26,764 nt of DNA from contig JAFTKV010000069.1 in NCBI GenBank assembly GCA_017453085.1, positions 1-26,764 on the forward strand. The letters are read 5' to 3'. This stretch comes from Clostridia bacterium (lineage in GTDB: Bacteria > Bacillota > Clostridia > Oscillospirales > CAG-272). Positions 15,478 to 23,688 of this stretch are shown here, one piece after another. The notes under the pieces were generated by a model. It searched no databases. It had not been told where the DNA came from and saw only the letters and a program-made list of their open reading frames with translations. Each line of letters starts with the position of its first letter. Position 1 is the stretch's first letter. The translations under genes and the position numbers were made by a program.

Positions 15478-18400
15478 GAACGAATTGTTCCGCGATCTTC
15501 CCGAAAACGATGCGCTGACCCTTCGTTTACAAGGGCTGGGCAGTAAGGTGAAGGCTCCCGCTGTGCTGACGACGGCGGCCATTACCGGCATCCCCTACCG
15601 TCCCCGCGCGAGTGCGGGCATCCACGTCAAGCGGATCTCCAAGGCAATCGTCGCCTATGCGATGAGCATCGTTTTGCTTCTGGGCGGACTCTTCTTCGTC
15701 TCCCGCCTGCTGGATGAGATGGACGATCCTGCGGGCACCGATCCCACCGACAGCCTTCCCCCCGTGGTGACTACCGAGCCCGACGAGACTACTGATCCTC
15801 CCGAGACAGAGGAGCCTGTCCGAACCGCTACCGATGGGATTTTAGACTATCGTTTGTTGAATAACGGCACATGGGGCGTATATGCCTGTAAGGATGCTAC
15901 GCTCTCCTCTGTGACGGTTCCCGCCGAGCTGGAGGGGATCGCAGTTACCGAGCTCATGGACTATTGCTTCTATCAGCTTACGGCACTGGAAAGCGTGACT
16001 TTGCCCGACAGTGTTACCGTGATCGGTGAATCAGCGTTCAGCGACTGTACCTCGCTTACATCCATTGCCCTGCCCGCAAAGCTGGCGACGATTGAACCCT
16101 TCGCCTTCGCAGGCAGCGGGCTCCGGCAGATTACCATTCCCGGAACGGTAAAAACCGTGGATACGGCGGCCTTCTACGGCTGTGCTTCGCTACAAGACGT
16201 TACGCTGCAGTCGGGAATCCGTGAGATCGGAATGTGTTCCTTCGAAAACTGCACGGCTCTGATGAGCGTGAGCTTCCCCGGCAGTATCGAGGTCGTCGGT
16301 GAGCGTGCCTTCTATGCTTGTACTGCTTTGGCAGACAGCAGCTTGTGGGGGAATATTCGGGAAATTGGCAGTCTTGCTTTTGCGGAATGCCACACGATGG
16401 TCAGTATGTCCATCTATCCCGAGGAAGCCAATCCTCCTACGGTCGGCTACGGCGCGTACATGAATTGCTACAGCCTGTCCAACGTAGACGGCCTGCTGAT
16501 CGAGAAATTCTCCGAGGATATGTTCAAAAACTGCACGTCGCTGACCAATATCGAGATCAACGGCTGGGTCAAGATCATTGGCAAGGGCGCGTTTGAAAAC
16601 AGCGGCCTGATGACAGCCGACTTCCGCTATGAGGACGGCTGGAGCGTTAAGGTGCCGGTGAACACGGTCTTTGACTTTGATGCGGCAGATGCTCTGCGAG
16701 ATTCGCTCAGTCAAGTCACTTGGCGGTATAATGGCGCACAGGATTATGATGTTCCTGCGCCCTCCGATGCGCTGTACCGACTGCTTCCGGATGGCACGTA
16801 TTGCTTGTTCCGCTGCACCGATCCGTCTGCGGAAGGATTCGAAATAGCTTCTCGGGTTACGAGGATTGCCACAGGATGCTTTGAGGGCTGCACAAAGCTT
16901 ACGAACGTGACGATCCCCAAAACCGTTACGTTCATCGGAAAGGGTGCGTTCGGCGGCTGTACGGCGTTGGCGAAGGCTACCTTTGCCGATTCCGCAGGCT
17001 GGAATATCCCCGTTGATCTGAGCAGACCCGAAGATGCGGCAATCGGTCTTGCCGATACCTTTGCTCACGTGGATTGGACACGAAGCGAGGCTGTGGATGA
17101 GCATCTGATCTTCACCATGCTGGATGACGGCACCTGGGCTGTCTCGGGACATGAAGAGAAGACCGTTACGCAAGTCGTCGTCCCTGCCCAATACCGGGGT
17201 ATCCCCGTAACGCAGATCCTGGATAAAGCTTTTGAAAACTGCGAGCAACTGACCAACGTCACAATTTCCGAAGGAATCACCGCAATCGGGCTCTATGCAT
17301 TCCAGCATTGCGGATCGCTACAAGAGATTCATCTGCCCACTACATTGAAATCTATCGGTGCCTATGCCTTTAGCGGCTGCTATGCTCTGCGGCAGATAGA
17401 GCTTCCAAGCGGTCTGCAAACGCTTGGCATTCATGCGTTTCAGTATTCAAACCTGCAGGAGGCGATCATCCCCGACAGTGTAACGAGTCTGGGGGACGGC
17501 TGCTTCTACAATTGCAGTGCGCTGCGCAGAGTGCAGATCTCGAACGGTGTAACGACGATTTGCAGTATGACCTTTCAGGGCTGCGATGCACTGACCGAGG
17601 TGGATCTGCCCGATTTTGTGAGTACTATTGCATCGGATGCCTTTGAAGATTGCTCTTCATTGCAGTCGATCATCCTTCCCGCGTCGGTGTGCTACATTGA
17701 TTACAACGCCTTTGGAGGCTGTGACCGCCTGACCTCGGTGGTGTTTGAGGAGCCGAACGACTGGGCGATTCTGGACTATCCGTCGGGAGAATACGTTTTC
17801 TTTGATTCTCCCCGCACCGATTCCGCCGATAATGCCGAACAACTGAGAAATCCGGGACTGTTGGATCTTTGGCGACGGATCCGCATAGACGGAGAATGCT
17901 GGTACTATTACGTCACCGGCGGCGTTGCATTTTCCTATCAGGGCGAAGACAAGACCATGACCGAATTCGTGATCCCCGACTCCTTTGACGGAGAACCCGT
18001 GACTCAGCTTTGGGGATCCTTTGCAAACTGCACGAATCTGGAGCGGGTCACCATCCCCGACACCGTTACCTATATCGGTTACTCGGTGTTCAAAAATTGC
18101 ACTGCATTGAAGGAGATCGCCCTTCCCGCCGCCCTGGAGAACATCGAGGAAAGTGCCTTTGAAGGAAGCGGATTGGTCTCGGTGACTCTGCCCGCTACGC
18201 TGGTTGACAGTTATGCTTCCACCTTCAAAAACTGTACCGATCTTGAGACTGTGATCATCGAGGAGGGTGTGACCGAGATCTGCAAAGAAATGTTCTATGG
18301 TTGCACCTCGCTGACCGAGATCGTGTTACCGAGCACGGTCAGTCTCATTGAACGCGACGCTTTCGCAGGGTGCATCAATCTGAAGTCGGTAATCTTTTCC

Positions 18401-18502
18401 GACCCGAACGGCTGGAACGTGGAGCAGGATCTCTCGAATTCTCGAGTCGCGGCAAAGCTGCTGACCGAAACCTACATTTTCCTCCAATGGAGCAAATCAT
18501 AA
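15470..18502 (+). CDS. BspA-type leucine-rich repeat membrane protein, probable anti-sigma/sensor of ECF module 2
   Basis: This 1010-residue protein has a cytoplasmic tail of about 55 residues, one transmembrane segment (about 59-78, entered by KRISKAIVAYA), a Thr/Pro/Glu-rich tether (about 85-120) and a very long outer part made of BspA-type (LRR_5) repeats of the form 'L..I.LP..v..I...AF..C..L'. The repeats fall into four cassettes beginning near residues 127, 436, 548 and 800, each opened by an L-x-DGTW-like strand and most closed by a GW-rich segment and an acidic helix. The start at 15470 is preferred over 15461 because AAAGGAG ends 9 bases before it. The overlap with the sigma gene by 8 bases indicates coupling. 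LRR_5 domains often bind host or glycan surfaces, so the outer part may sense contact. The anti-sigma role is inferred from context; no known anti-sigma motif is visible. Confidence 0.82.
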   Translation: MSKNELFRDLPENDALTLRLQGLGSKVKAPAVLTTAAITGIPYRPRASAGIHVKRISKAIVAYAMSIVLLLGGLFFVSRLLDEMDDPAGTDPTDSLPPVVTTEPDETTDPPETEEPVRTATDGILDYRLLNNGTWGVYACKDATLSSVTVPAELEGIAVTELMDYCFYQLTALESVTLPDSVTVIGESAFSDCTSLTSIALPAKLATIEPFAFAGSGLRQITIPGTVKTVDTAAFYGCASLQDVTLQSGIREIGMCSFENCTALMSVSFPGSIEVVGERAFYACTALADSSLWGNIREIGSLAFAECHTMVSMSIYPEEANPPTVGYGAYMNCYSLSNVDGLLIEKFSEDMFKNCTSLTNIEINGWVKIIGKGAFENSGLMTADFRYEDGWSVKVPVNTVFDFDAADALRDSLSQVTWRYNGAQDYDVPAPSDALYRLLPDGTYCLFRCTDPSAEGFEIASRVTRIATGCFEGCTKLTNVTIPKTVTFIGKGAFGGCTALAKATFADSAGWNIPVDLSRPEDAAIGLADTFAHVDWTRSEAVDEHLIFTMLDDGTWAVSGHEEKTVTQVVVPAQYRGIPVTQILDKAFENCEQLTNVTISEGITAIGLYAFQHCGSLQEIHLPTTLKSIGAYAFSGCYALRQIELPSGLQTLGIHAFQYSNLQEAIIPDSVTSLGDGCFYNCSALRRVQISNGVTTICSMTFQGCDALTEVDLPDFVSTIASDAFEDCSSLQSIILPASVCYIDYNAFGGCDRLTSVVFEEPNDWAILDYPSGEYVFFDSPRTDSADNAEQLRNPGLLDLWRRIRIDGECWYYYVTGGVAFSYQGEDKTMTEFVIPDSFDGEPVTQLWGSFANCTNLERVTIPDTVTYIGYSVFKNCTALKEIALPAALENIEESAFEGSGLVSVTLPATLVDSYASTFKNCTDLETVIIEEGVTEICKEMFYGCTSLTEIVLPSTVSLIERDAFAGCINLKSVIFSDPNGWNVEQDLSNSRVAAKLLTETYIFLQWSKS

Positions 18503-18507
18503 TCCCA

Positions 18508-18537
18508 AAAACTCCCGACGTATTCGTCGGGAGTTTT
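18508..18537. terminator. Bidirectional terminator
   Basis: AAAACTCCCGACG (18508-18520) pairs perfectly with CGTCGGGAGTTTT (18525-18537) around TATT. It separates the convergent LRR and flavin reductase genes. Its CCCGACG core is also found in the terminator at 8636-8674 and the hairpin at 25032-25053. Confidence 0.9.
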
Positions 18538-18541
18538 CGAG

Positions 18542-19123
18542 TTATTTGAGTTTTCTTTTTTTCTTCTTCTTTTCCACCGAATAACCGAATTTGCCCAGCT
18601 TTTTGCCCAGGGCATAGTATTCGCCGTGGCAGTAGGCGGCAAGCCCTGCCTTTTCCAGCGCAAGGCGACCGCCTGCGTCCAGCAGAGATTCGTCCACCAT
18701 CACGCCGACGATGTCGGCAAGAAACATATCGTGGGAGCCCAGCTCGATCACGTCGGTGACGCGGCACTCAATGGACAGCGGCGACTCGGCAATCGCAGGG
18801 CAGGGGATATGCTCCGCCGCCTCCGGAGTCAGCTTGCAGACCTCGAATTTGTTCAGATCCCGTCCCGACCGTACACCGCAGAAGTCGGTAGCGCGCACCA
18901 GTGCTTCGGTGGTGAGATTGATCACAAAGCAGCCGCTTTCCTTGATCAGCCCGTAGGAATGACGGCTCTTGCGCAGGGAAATGTAGGTCTTGGGAGGCTG
19001 AGTGCAGGTGATGCCCGTCCACGCCACCGTTACGATATTGGGTGCTTCCATGCTGCCGCAGGAAACCATCACCGCAGGAACGGGTGCCAGCAGCGCGCCG
19101 CCCTTCCAGGAAATCTTGCTCAT
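18542..19123 (-). CDS. Flavin reductase family protein (FMN-binding split barrel)
   Basis: This 193-residue soluble protein belongs to the flavin reductase-like / flavoredoxin family. Visible marks are a PAVMVSCGSMEAPNIVTVAW strand pair, ITCTQPPKTYISLRKSRHSY for the flavin phosphate region, and SGCFVINLTTEALVRATDFC. The family uses FMN to reduce flavins or other acceptors with NAD(P)H, or acts as an electron carrier in anaerobes. The C terminus ends in a lysine-rich tail (SVEKKKKKRKLK). The start at 19123 is supported by a GGAGG site; a longer reading to 19204 passes through the promoter and has no ribosome binding site. It stands alone, with its own promoter and terminator. Confidence 0.88.
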   Translation of the reverse strand: MSKISWKGGALLAPVPAVMVSCGSMEAPNIVTVAWTGITCTQPPKTYISLRKSRHSYGLIKESGCFVINLTTEALVRATDFCGVRSGRDLNKFEVCKLTPEAAEHIPCPAIAESPLSIECRVTDVIELGSHDMFLADIVGVMVDESLLDAGGRLALEKAGLAAYCHGEYYALGKKLGKFGYSVEKKKKKRKLK

Positions 19124-19160
19124 TTGATACCTCCGAAACCTGTTTTTCACAACTGCCTTT

Positions 19161-19189
19161 AGGATACCACAGAGCGGCGGCAAAATCAA
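19161..19189 (-). promoter_or_regulatory. Promoter of the flavin reductase gene
   Basis: On the minus strand TTGATT (19184-19189), a 17-base spacer and TATCCT (19161-19166), 38 bases before the start codon. Confidence 0.65.
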
Positions 19190-19284
19190 TAGTACAAATT
19201 GCACGAAAATTGCGATATTTTTTGTGGAAAACGGGGAAATCGTAATTTTTATAAATTGGAAATGAAAATTTCACATTTTCGTGA

Positions 19285-19290
19285 TATAAT
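19285..19290 (+). promoter_or_regulatory. -10 box of the Thr/Pro-rich protein operon
   Basis: TATAAT lies 60 bases before the ATG at 19351. The expected -35 position (ATGAAA, 17 bases upstream) is poor, so the promoter may be weak or activator dependent. A small GTAAC/GTTAC hairpin (about 19311-19327) sits in the leader. Confidence 0.45.
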
Positions 19291-19350
19291 GATGCCACGG
19301 GGCGGATTTTGTAACCCATCCCGTTACCTTTTTTGTTTTACGGAGACCTT

Positions 19351-20175
19351 ATGAATACACGATCCGATCTGACCCTGCGGCTGGCGCTGACCCTGTGCGC
19401 CGCTCTGCTGATGCTGGTGGTCTGCGGCGGTCTGCTGGCACTGGCGGACGCTGCACAACCGCCCCTCACGACAGAGGAACCGTTGCAGACCGATGCCGCC
19501 GCATCCGAGAGTGAATCTGCCGCCGAAACCGTAGGCGAGACTACTGCCGCACCGGTTCCCGGTGACGGTACCGAAACCGATCAGCCCGCGGACACCACTC
19601 TGCCGGAGGACACGCTGCCTACCCCCTCGGATACCACGGATGTCCCCGAAGAGGGAACCACGGCGCCAGACACGTGGGAAACCACCGCTCCCGAGGGGGA
19701 GGGGGAAGGGGAGACCCAAACCACCGAACCGCCTGCCGTGACCGATCTGCCGATCACTACCGAGCCCCCCGCAGTAACTACCGTGATTACAACCGTGGTC
19801 ACCACGACCAAGGCAACTACCGCGCCTACCTATTCCACCATGCCCATCACCTCCGTCGGAGCAATGCAATCCGCACCGGCAGACCCCCTGTCCACCGATG
19901 GCGCGGTAACTGCTCCGGTGACCACTGTGGCTGGGCAATCGGGCACGCTGACGACTCCCTCTGTGACGGGGGAAACCGTCCCTCAGACCGTTCCCGCAAC
20001 AACCTCGTCTCCCCGGGAAACTGCACCGCTGATCACGGGTGCGCCTGCGGAGCAGGAGGATCCTGCAGCTGCGGCAGCCCGTAGCGAGCTGCTGACCACG
20101 CTGGTGATCACCTTTGCCGTGATCGCCGTGCTGTCCGTCGCCGCCCTTCTGGCGTTCAAGACGCTTCGACCTTAA
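19351..20175 (+). CDS. Mucin-like Thr/Pro-rich protein with a TM segment at each end
   Basis: This 274-residue protein has an N-terminal hydrophobic segment (about 10-32), some 210 residues of almost pure Thr, Pro, Ser, Glu, Ala and Val with no sign of a folded domain (TT-x-P and TTxPPAVT stretches), and a C-terminal transmembrane segment (about 245-268) with a short basic end. The outer part would be an extended, probably glycosylated, stalk with both ends in the membrane if the N-terminal segment is not cleaved. The start at 19351 uses GGAG 5 bases upstream; an in-frame TTG at 19333 is less likely. A BTAD regulator gene follows after 32 bases, probably in one operon. No function can be assigned. 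Confidence 0.7.
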   Translation: MNTRSDLTLRLALTLCAALLMLVVCGGLLALADAAQPPLTTEEPLQTDAAASESESAAETVGETTAAPVPGDGTETDQPADTTLPEDTLPTPSDTTDVPEEGTTAPDTWETTAPEGEGEGETQTTEPPAVTDLPITTEPPAVTTVITTVVTTTKATTAPTYSTMPITSVGAMQSAPADPLSTDGAVTAPVTTVAGQSGTLTTPSVTGETVPQTVPATTSSPRETAPLITGAPAEQEDPAAAAARSELLTTLVITFAVIAVLSVAALLAFKTLRP

Positions 20176-20207
20176 ATTCCATCCGATCATTGAAAGGAGT
20201 CAGCGGA

Positions 20208-21404
20208 ATGGCTATACTCAGCGAGACCGAACCGATCATCATCAAAACATTTGGCACCTTTTCCATCCGACAGGGAGATGCTGTCATCGCGGAAAGCGAC
20301 AACCGCTCCAAAAAGCTTTGGAAGCTGCTGGAATATCTGGTCCATCACCGAAGCCGTACCGTTACCAAGGAGGAGCTGCTGACCGCACTCTGGCAAGGAG
20401 AGGGCGATCCCGACGAGAATGCCGCCGCTCTGAAGACGCTGCTCCATCGGGCGCGCAATACGCTGGATCAGCTGCAGTTTGAAGGAAGTCGCTATCTGAT
20501 CCTGCGGCAGGACGGAGGCTACCTGTGGAATCCGCGCTTCCCCCTTCGGATCGACACCGACGATTTCGTAATGCTGGCAGAGTCCGCCAAGCATACCGAT
20601 CTGCCCGAGGAAAAGCTGAATGCGGCGCTTCGTGCAATGGCATTCTACCGTGGTCGGTATCTGAACGGAAAATATGCCAATGAGGAGTGGGCCAAGAATG
20701 CCGCAGATCTCTATGAAAAGCAGTATCTCTACTGTTACAATGCGGCAGTTCAGATCCTGGCGGGGGACGAGTGCTACGACCAGATCGTCTTTCTGTCTCG
20801 CCATGCGATGGAGATCGATCCTGCACAGGAGAGCTTTTACTATAATGAGATCGCCGCTCTGCTGGAAAAGGGCGATGAAAAGGGTGCTCTTGCGGCGTAC
20901 GACAGAGCGATGGAGCTGTTTTATCAGGTGCTTCGCAAAACGCCGTCTGCCTCCCTGCGGGGACTCTACCGTCGGCTGAGGAGAGCAGACAACGGCATCG
21001 AACCGGATATTGCCGGCGTGATGGAGAAATTGGCGGCGGATCGCTCCGATCGGGCGGTGCGCTGCGAATACGATACGTTTCGTCTTTTGTATCAGCAATA
21101 TTCCGCTCGGGCATCGCTCTTTCCGGAGAAGCAGCTTCGTTTGGTGCTGCTGACCGTGGTCACTCCCCAGCGGAACGGAGAGATTCCTCCACCGGCGGTA
21201 TTGGATCGCGCGCTGACGTTACTGGAGAATTGCTTGCAGGAGCAGCTGTCCGAAGGAGACGTCTATACCCGCTACAGCCTGACCCAGCTGCTGGTGCTGG
21301 CGACCTTTGCCGACGAGGATGAGCTCATCAGCTGTATGTCCAAGATCCGTCGGTCTGTACCCGCCGATCAAGCCGCTGTTTCTATTCGCTCAGAGAAGCT
21401 ATAA
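20208..21404 (+). CDS. BTAD/SARP-type transcriptional regulator with a degenerate GGDEF-like C-terminal domain
   Basis: This 398-residue cytoplasmic protein has an N-terminal winged helix of OmpR/SARP type (about 8-108; VTKEELLTALW and ALKTLLHRARNTLDQL), a bacterial transcriptional activator domain with tetratricopeptide-like helices (about 110-255; DTDDF, YRGRYL, YEKQYLYCYNAAVQIL), and a C-terminal domain (about 285-385). The last domain has the strand-helix order of GGDEF domains, and RYSLTQLLVL (355-364) sits where active enzymes have RYGGDEF, so it cannot make c-di-GMP and may only bind a ligand. The start at 20208 has AAAGGAG 8 bases upstream, better than 20190. Co-transcription with the Thr/Pro-rich membrane protein upstream suggests regulation of envelope functions. 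Targets are unknown. Confidence 0.82.
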   Translation: MAILSETEPIIIKTFGTFSIRQGDAVIAESDNRSKKLWKLLEYLVHHRSRTVTKEELLTALWQGEGDPDENAAALKTLLHRARNTLDQLQFEGSRYLILRQDGGYLWNPRFPLRIDTDDFVMLAESAKHTDLPEEKLNAALRAMAFYRGRYLNGKYANEEWAKNAADLYEKQYLYCYNAAVQILAGDECYDQIVFLSRHAMEIDPAQESFYYNEIAALLEKGDEKGALAAYDRAMELFYQVLRKTPSASLRGLYRRLRRADNGIEPDIAGVMEKLAADRSDRAVRCEYDTFRLLYQQYSARASLFPEKQLRLVLLTVVTPQRNGEIPPPAVLDRALTLLENCLQEQLSEGDVYTRYSLTQLLVLATFADEDELISCMSKIRRSVPADQAAVSIRSEKL

Positions 21405-21424
21405 TCACATTCATCAAAATGAAC

Positions 21425-21469
21425 CGCTCCGAAGATTGAATCACCATGATCCAATCTTCGGAGCGTTTT
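21425..21469. terminator. Bidirectional terminator between BTAD and SufBD genes
   Basis: CGCTCCGAAGATTG (21425-21438) pairs perfectly with CAATCTTCGGAGCG (21452-21465), followed by TTTT on the plus strand. The same CGCTCCGAA core occurs in the terminator at 25066-25106. It serves the BTAD gene (+) and closes the intergenic module after SufBD (-). Confidence 0.85.
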
Positions 21470-21476
21470 GGGTTCG

Positions 21477-21553
21477 TGCCCCGCAAGCATTTGCGGGGCA
21501 TTTATAAAAGTTCTTTGCGTCGCTTTCTTTCAAGAACGCGACCCGCCGGAGGC
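21477..21553 (-). repeat. Intergenic hairpin module, copy A (3' of the SufBD gene)
   Basis: Read on the minus strand, directly after the SufBD stop codon: GCCTCCGGCGG, hairpin H1 (21519-21542, tip CTT-GA-AAG), spacer AAAGAACTTTTATAAA, hairpin H2 (TGCCCCGCAA/TTGCGGGGCA, 21477-21500, loop ATGC) and then the terminator at 21425-21465. It matches copy B (25123-25195) closely except in the stems, where paired positions have changed together. Confidence 0.8.
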
Positions 21554-22477
21554 TTACTTCAAAAATCCGTTGATAATCTGTTCTTCGGCTTCCTGCTCGG
21601 TAAGACCCAGGGTCATCAGCTTCATCAGCTGCTCGCCGGCGATCTTGCCGATGGCGGCCTCGTGGATCAGCGCAGCGTCCACGTGGGAGGCGGAGATCTC
21701 GGGGATGGCAGAGATCACGGCGTTATCCATCAGAATAGCATCGCACTCGGTGTGACCGGAGCAGCGGTTGTTGCCGTGGATCTTGGACAGGAAGATCTGG
21801 CGGCTGTCGTCCTTAGCTACTGCACGGGACACTACGTGCGTGCCCGAGCCCTCTCCGTTAAGCGAGACCTCGAAGGTGGTCTTGGCAAACTGACTACCGT
21901 GGGTCATCAGCTTTTCGTGTACGATGAGGGTAGCGTGCGCAGCCAGCTCCGCCTTGGTGATGCGGTCGGTGGAGTCCACACCCTTGATCTGGGCGGTCTC
22001 CATCTCCATATAGGAGTCTTCGTCCATATAGACCTCGGTGGTGGGGTTCATGATTCGCTCGCCGTTGCCGTCGCCCGAGCCGTAGTGCTTCTCTACGTAC
22101 TTCACGCGGGCACCCTTAGCAAGGTAGAAGGCGTGAATGCCGCTATGCTCCGACTTTTCGCTGCCGCCGTTGTGGATGCCGCAGCCGGCAACGATAGTCA
22201 CGTCAGCCCCCTCGCCGATGTGGAAGTCGTTGTAGACCAGCTCGGAAATACCCGCCTGGGAGAGGATCACGGGGATGTGCACGCTCTCCTTCTTGGTGCC
22301 TGCCTTGATGTAGATGTCAATGCCGGGCTTGTCGGTCTTTTTCTCGATGGAAATGTTCTCGGAGGAGTTCTTGCCGTGGAGCGCGCCGTTGATGCGCAGG
22401 CTGTAGGCACCATGGGGAACCTCGTGCAGATCGGCCACCTGCTTGAGTAGCTCCAGCTGAATAGGATCCAGTGCCAT
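21554..22477 (-). CDS. SufB/SufD-family Fe-S cluster scaffold protein (short form)
   Basis: This 307-residue protein is the beta-helical core of the SufB/SufD family without the long N-terminal part of classical SufB (about 470 residues). The C-terminal signature is clear: TECDAILMDN with Cys245, where SufB has its cluster-related cysteine, ISAIPEISA, ALIHEAAIGKI with His272 and Glu273, and GLTEQEAEEQIINGF. It forms a scaffold complex with the SufC ATPase encoded just upstream in the operon. Only one SufB/D-type protein is present and no SufS, SufU or SufE gene is nearby, so this looks like the two-gene minimal SUF (SmsCB-type) layout known in strict anaerobes and archaea. The stop codon is followed immediately by intergenic module A. 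The start lies one base after the SufC stop codon. Confidence 0.9.
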   Translation of the reverse strand: MALDPIQLELLKQVADLHEVPHGAYSLRINGALHGKNSSENISIEKKTDKPGIDIYIKAGTKKESVHIPVILSQAGISELVYNDFHIGEGADVTIVAGCGIHNGGSEKSEHSGIHAFYLAKGARVKYVEKHYGSGDGNGERIMNPTTEVYMDEDSYMEMETAQIKGVDSTDRITKAELAAHATLIVHEKLMTHGSQFAKTTFEVSLNGEGSGTHVVSRAVAKDDSRQIFLSKIHGNNRCSGHTECDAILMDNAVISAIPEISASHVDAALIHEAAIGKIAGEQLMKLMTLGLTEQEAEEQIINGFLK

Positions 22478-22478
22478 A

Positions 22479-23210
22479 TCAGTTTTCCTCCTTTCGGGGT
22501 GCGGTGAAGCGACATCCGCCGCTTCCCTTGAGTAGCTCGGGGAGGATCTCGCTCTTCTCGCCCATAGCGGCGATCACACCGCCGGAGACCACGATGATCT
22601 TGTCGGCGATGTCCAGAATCCGCTCCTGGTGGGAGATGATGATGATGCTTCCCTTGGTCTTGTCGTGCATTTTGCGGAAGACGTCGATGAGATTGTTGAA
22701 GGACCACAGGTCGATGCCTGCCTCGGGCTCGTCGAATACAGTGAGCTTGGTGCCGCGGGCCATGGTCATAGCGATCTCGATGCGCTTGAGCTCGCCGCCC
22801 GACAGGGAAGCGTCCACCTCGCGGTCGATATATTCCCGTGCGCAGAGTCCCACCTCGGAGAGGTAGGCGCAGGCGGCTGCGGCAGAGATCTTTTTGCCGT
22901 CCACCTTGCCTGCCGCAAGGGAGATCAGATCCTTGACGGTCAGTCCCTTGAAGCGAACCGGCTGCTGAAAGGCGAAGGAAACGCCCAGCTTAGCACGCTC
23001 GGTGATGGATAGGTCAGTGATGTCCACGCCGTCCAGTAGAATCTTGCCCGAGGTGGGGGTGTAAATGCCTGCGATCAGCTTGGCGATAGTGGATTTACCG
23101 CTTCCGTTGGGACCTGTGACCGCAACGAAGCGTTCGTTGACCGAAAAACTGACGTTCCGCAGGATCTCGGCATCTCCTGCAGAGAAGGAAACGTTTTGGA
23201 ATTCCAGCAT
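22479..23210 (-). CDS. sufC: SufC-type Fe-S assembly ATPase
   Basis: This 243-residue ABC-type ATPase has Walker A GPNGSGKST (33-41), a Q-loop in AFQQPVRFKG (Gln82/83), signature LSGGELKR (136-143), Walker B FDEPEAGID (159-167) and the switch histidine in ISHQERIL (His194). The FQ-P-x-x-x-x-G and DEPE-x-GID forms are those of SufC rather than of importer ATPases. It drives conformational change of the SufB/D scaffold during cluster assembly in the cytoplasm. It lies between the DtxR-type regulator (41-base gap) and the SufBD gene (1-base gap), in one operon. The ribosome binding site is AAAGGA. Confidence 0.92.
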   Translation of the reverse strand: MLEFQNVSFSAGDAEILRNVSFSVNERFVAVTGPNGSGKSTIAKLIAGIYTPTSGKILLDGVDITDLSITERAKLGVSFAFQQPVRFKGLTVKDLISLAAGKVDGKKISAAAACAYLSEVGLCAREYIDREVDASLSGGELKRIEIAMTMARGTKLTVFDEPEAGIDLWSFNNLIDVFRKMHDKTKGSIIIISHQERILDIADKIIVVSGGVIAAMGEKSEILPELLKGSGGCRFTAPRKEEN

Positions 23211-23251
23211 AATTGTATATCCTTTTGTGTCTTGGTAATCGGCGATCCGAG

Positions 23252-23632
23252 TCAGTCAGCCGTCTCGTTCAGGGTGGCGACGAAGGCCTTGATCTTCTCA
23301 AAGGTCTCTTCGGACAGGTCGTGCTCGATCTTGCAGGCGTCTGCGCGGGCAACCTCGGGGGAGACACCCAATCGGGCGAACAGGGAGGTGAGCACGCTGT
23401 GGCGCTCCCAGACCCGCTCGGCAATGGCAAGTCCTTCGGGGGTGAGCTTGAGGCTTCCGTCTGCCTCGGTGACGACCAATCCGCCCTCTCTCAGGTGCTT
23501 CATGGCAACGCTGACGCTGGGTTTGGAAAAGCCCAGCTCCGCGGCAACGTCTATGCTGCGTACGGTAGAATGGGTTCGGGAGAGACGAAGGATGGCTTCA
23601 AGATAATCTTCGCCGGACTCATACAGCTTCAT
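23252..23632 (-). CDS. DtxR/MntR-family metal-dependent regulator
   Basis: This 126-residue protein has the DtxR-family winged helix (about 5-65; GEDYLEAILRL, DVAAELGFSKPSVSVAMKHL, TEADGSLKLTPEG) and dimerisation/metal domain (about 66-126), and no SH3 domain. Likely metal ligands are Asp9, Glu12, His78, Cys100, Glu103 and His104 (DACKIEHDLS). Asp9 is MntR-like, while Cys100 matches the DtxR/IdeR primary-site cysteine instead of the MntR glutamate; this mix suggests iron rather than manganese. The start at 23632 has AAAGGAG 11 bases upstream; a GTG at 23644 would abut that site. It is the first gene of the operon with SufC and SufBD, and probably controls Fe-S assembly by iron level, including its own promoter. 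Confidence 0.88.
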   Translation of the reverse strand: MKLYESGEDYLEAILRLSRTHSTVRSIDVAAELGFSKPSVSVAMKHLREGGLVVTEADGSLKLTPEGLAIAERVWERHSVLTSLFARLGVSPEVARADACKIEHDLSEETFEKIKAFVATLNETAD

Positions 23633-23688
23633 ACGGTTTGACACTCCTTTGGTGTGATTTTCATGACAGCTTTGCTATCATTCTTTAT

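Noticed and set aside
14041..15591. 516-codon minus-strand open frame across the two-TM gene and sigma 2
   Set aside because: It runs through a promoter, a terminator and two plus-strand genes and shows no domain.
16190..17308. 372-codon minus-strand open frame opposite the LRR gene
   Set aside because: Antisense shadow of regular LRR repeats, without start signals.
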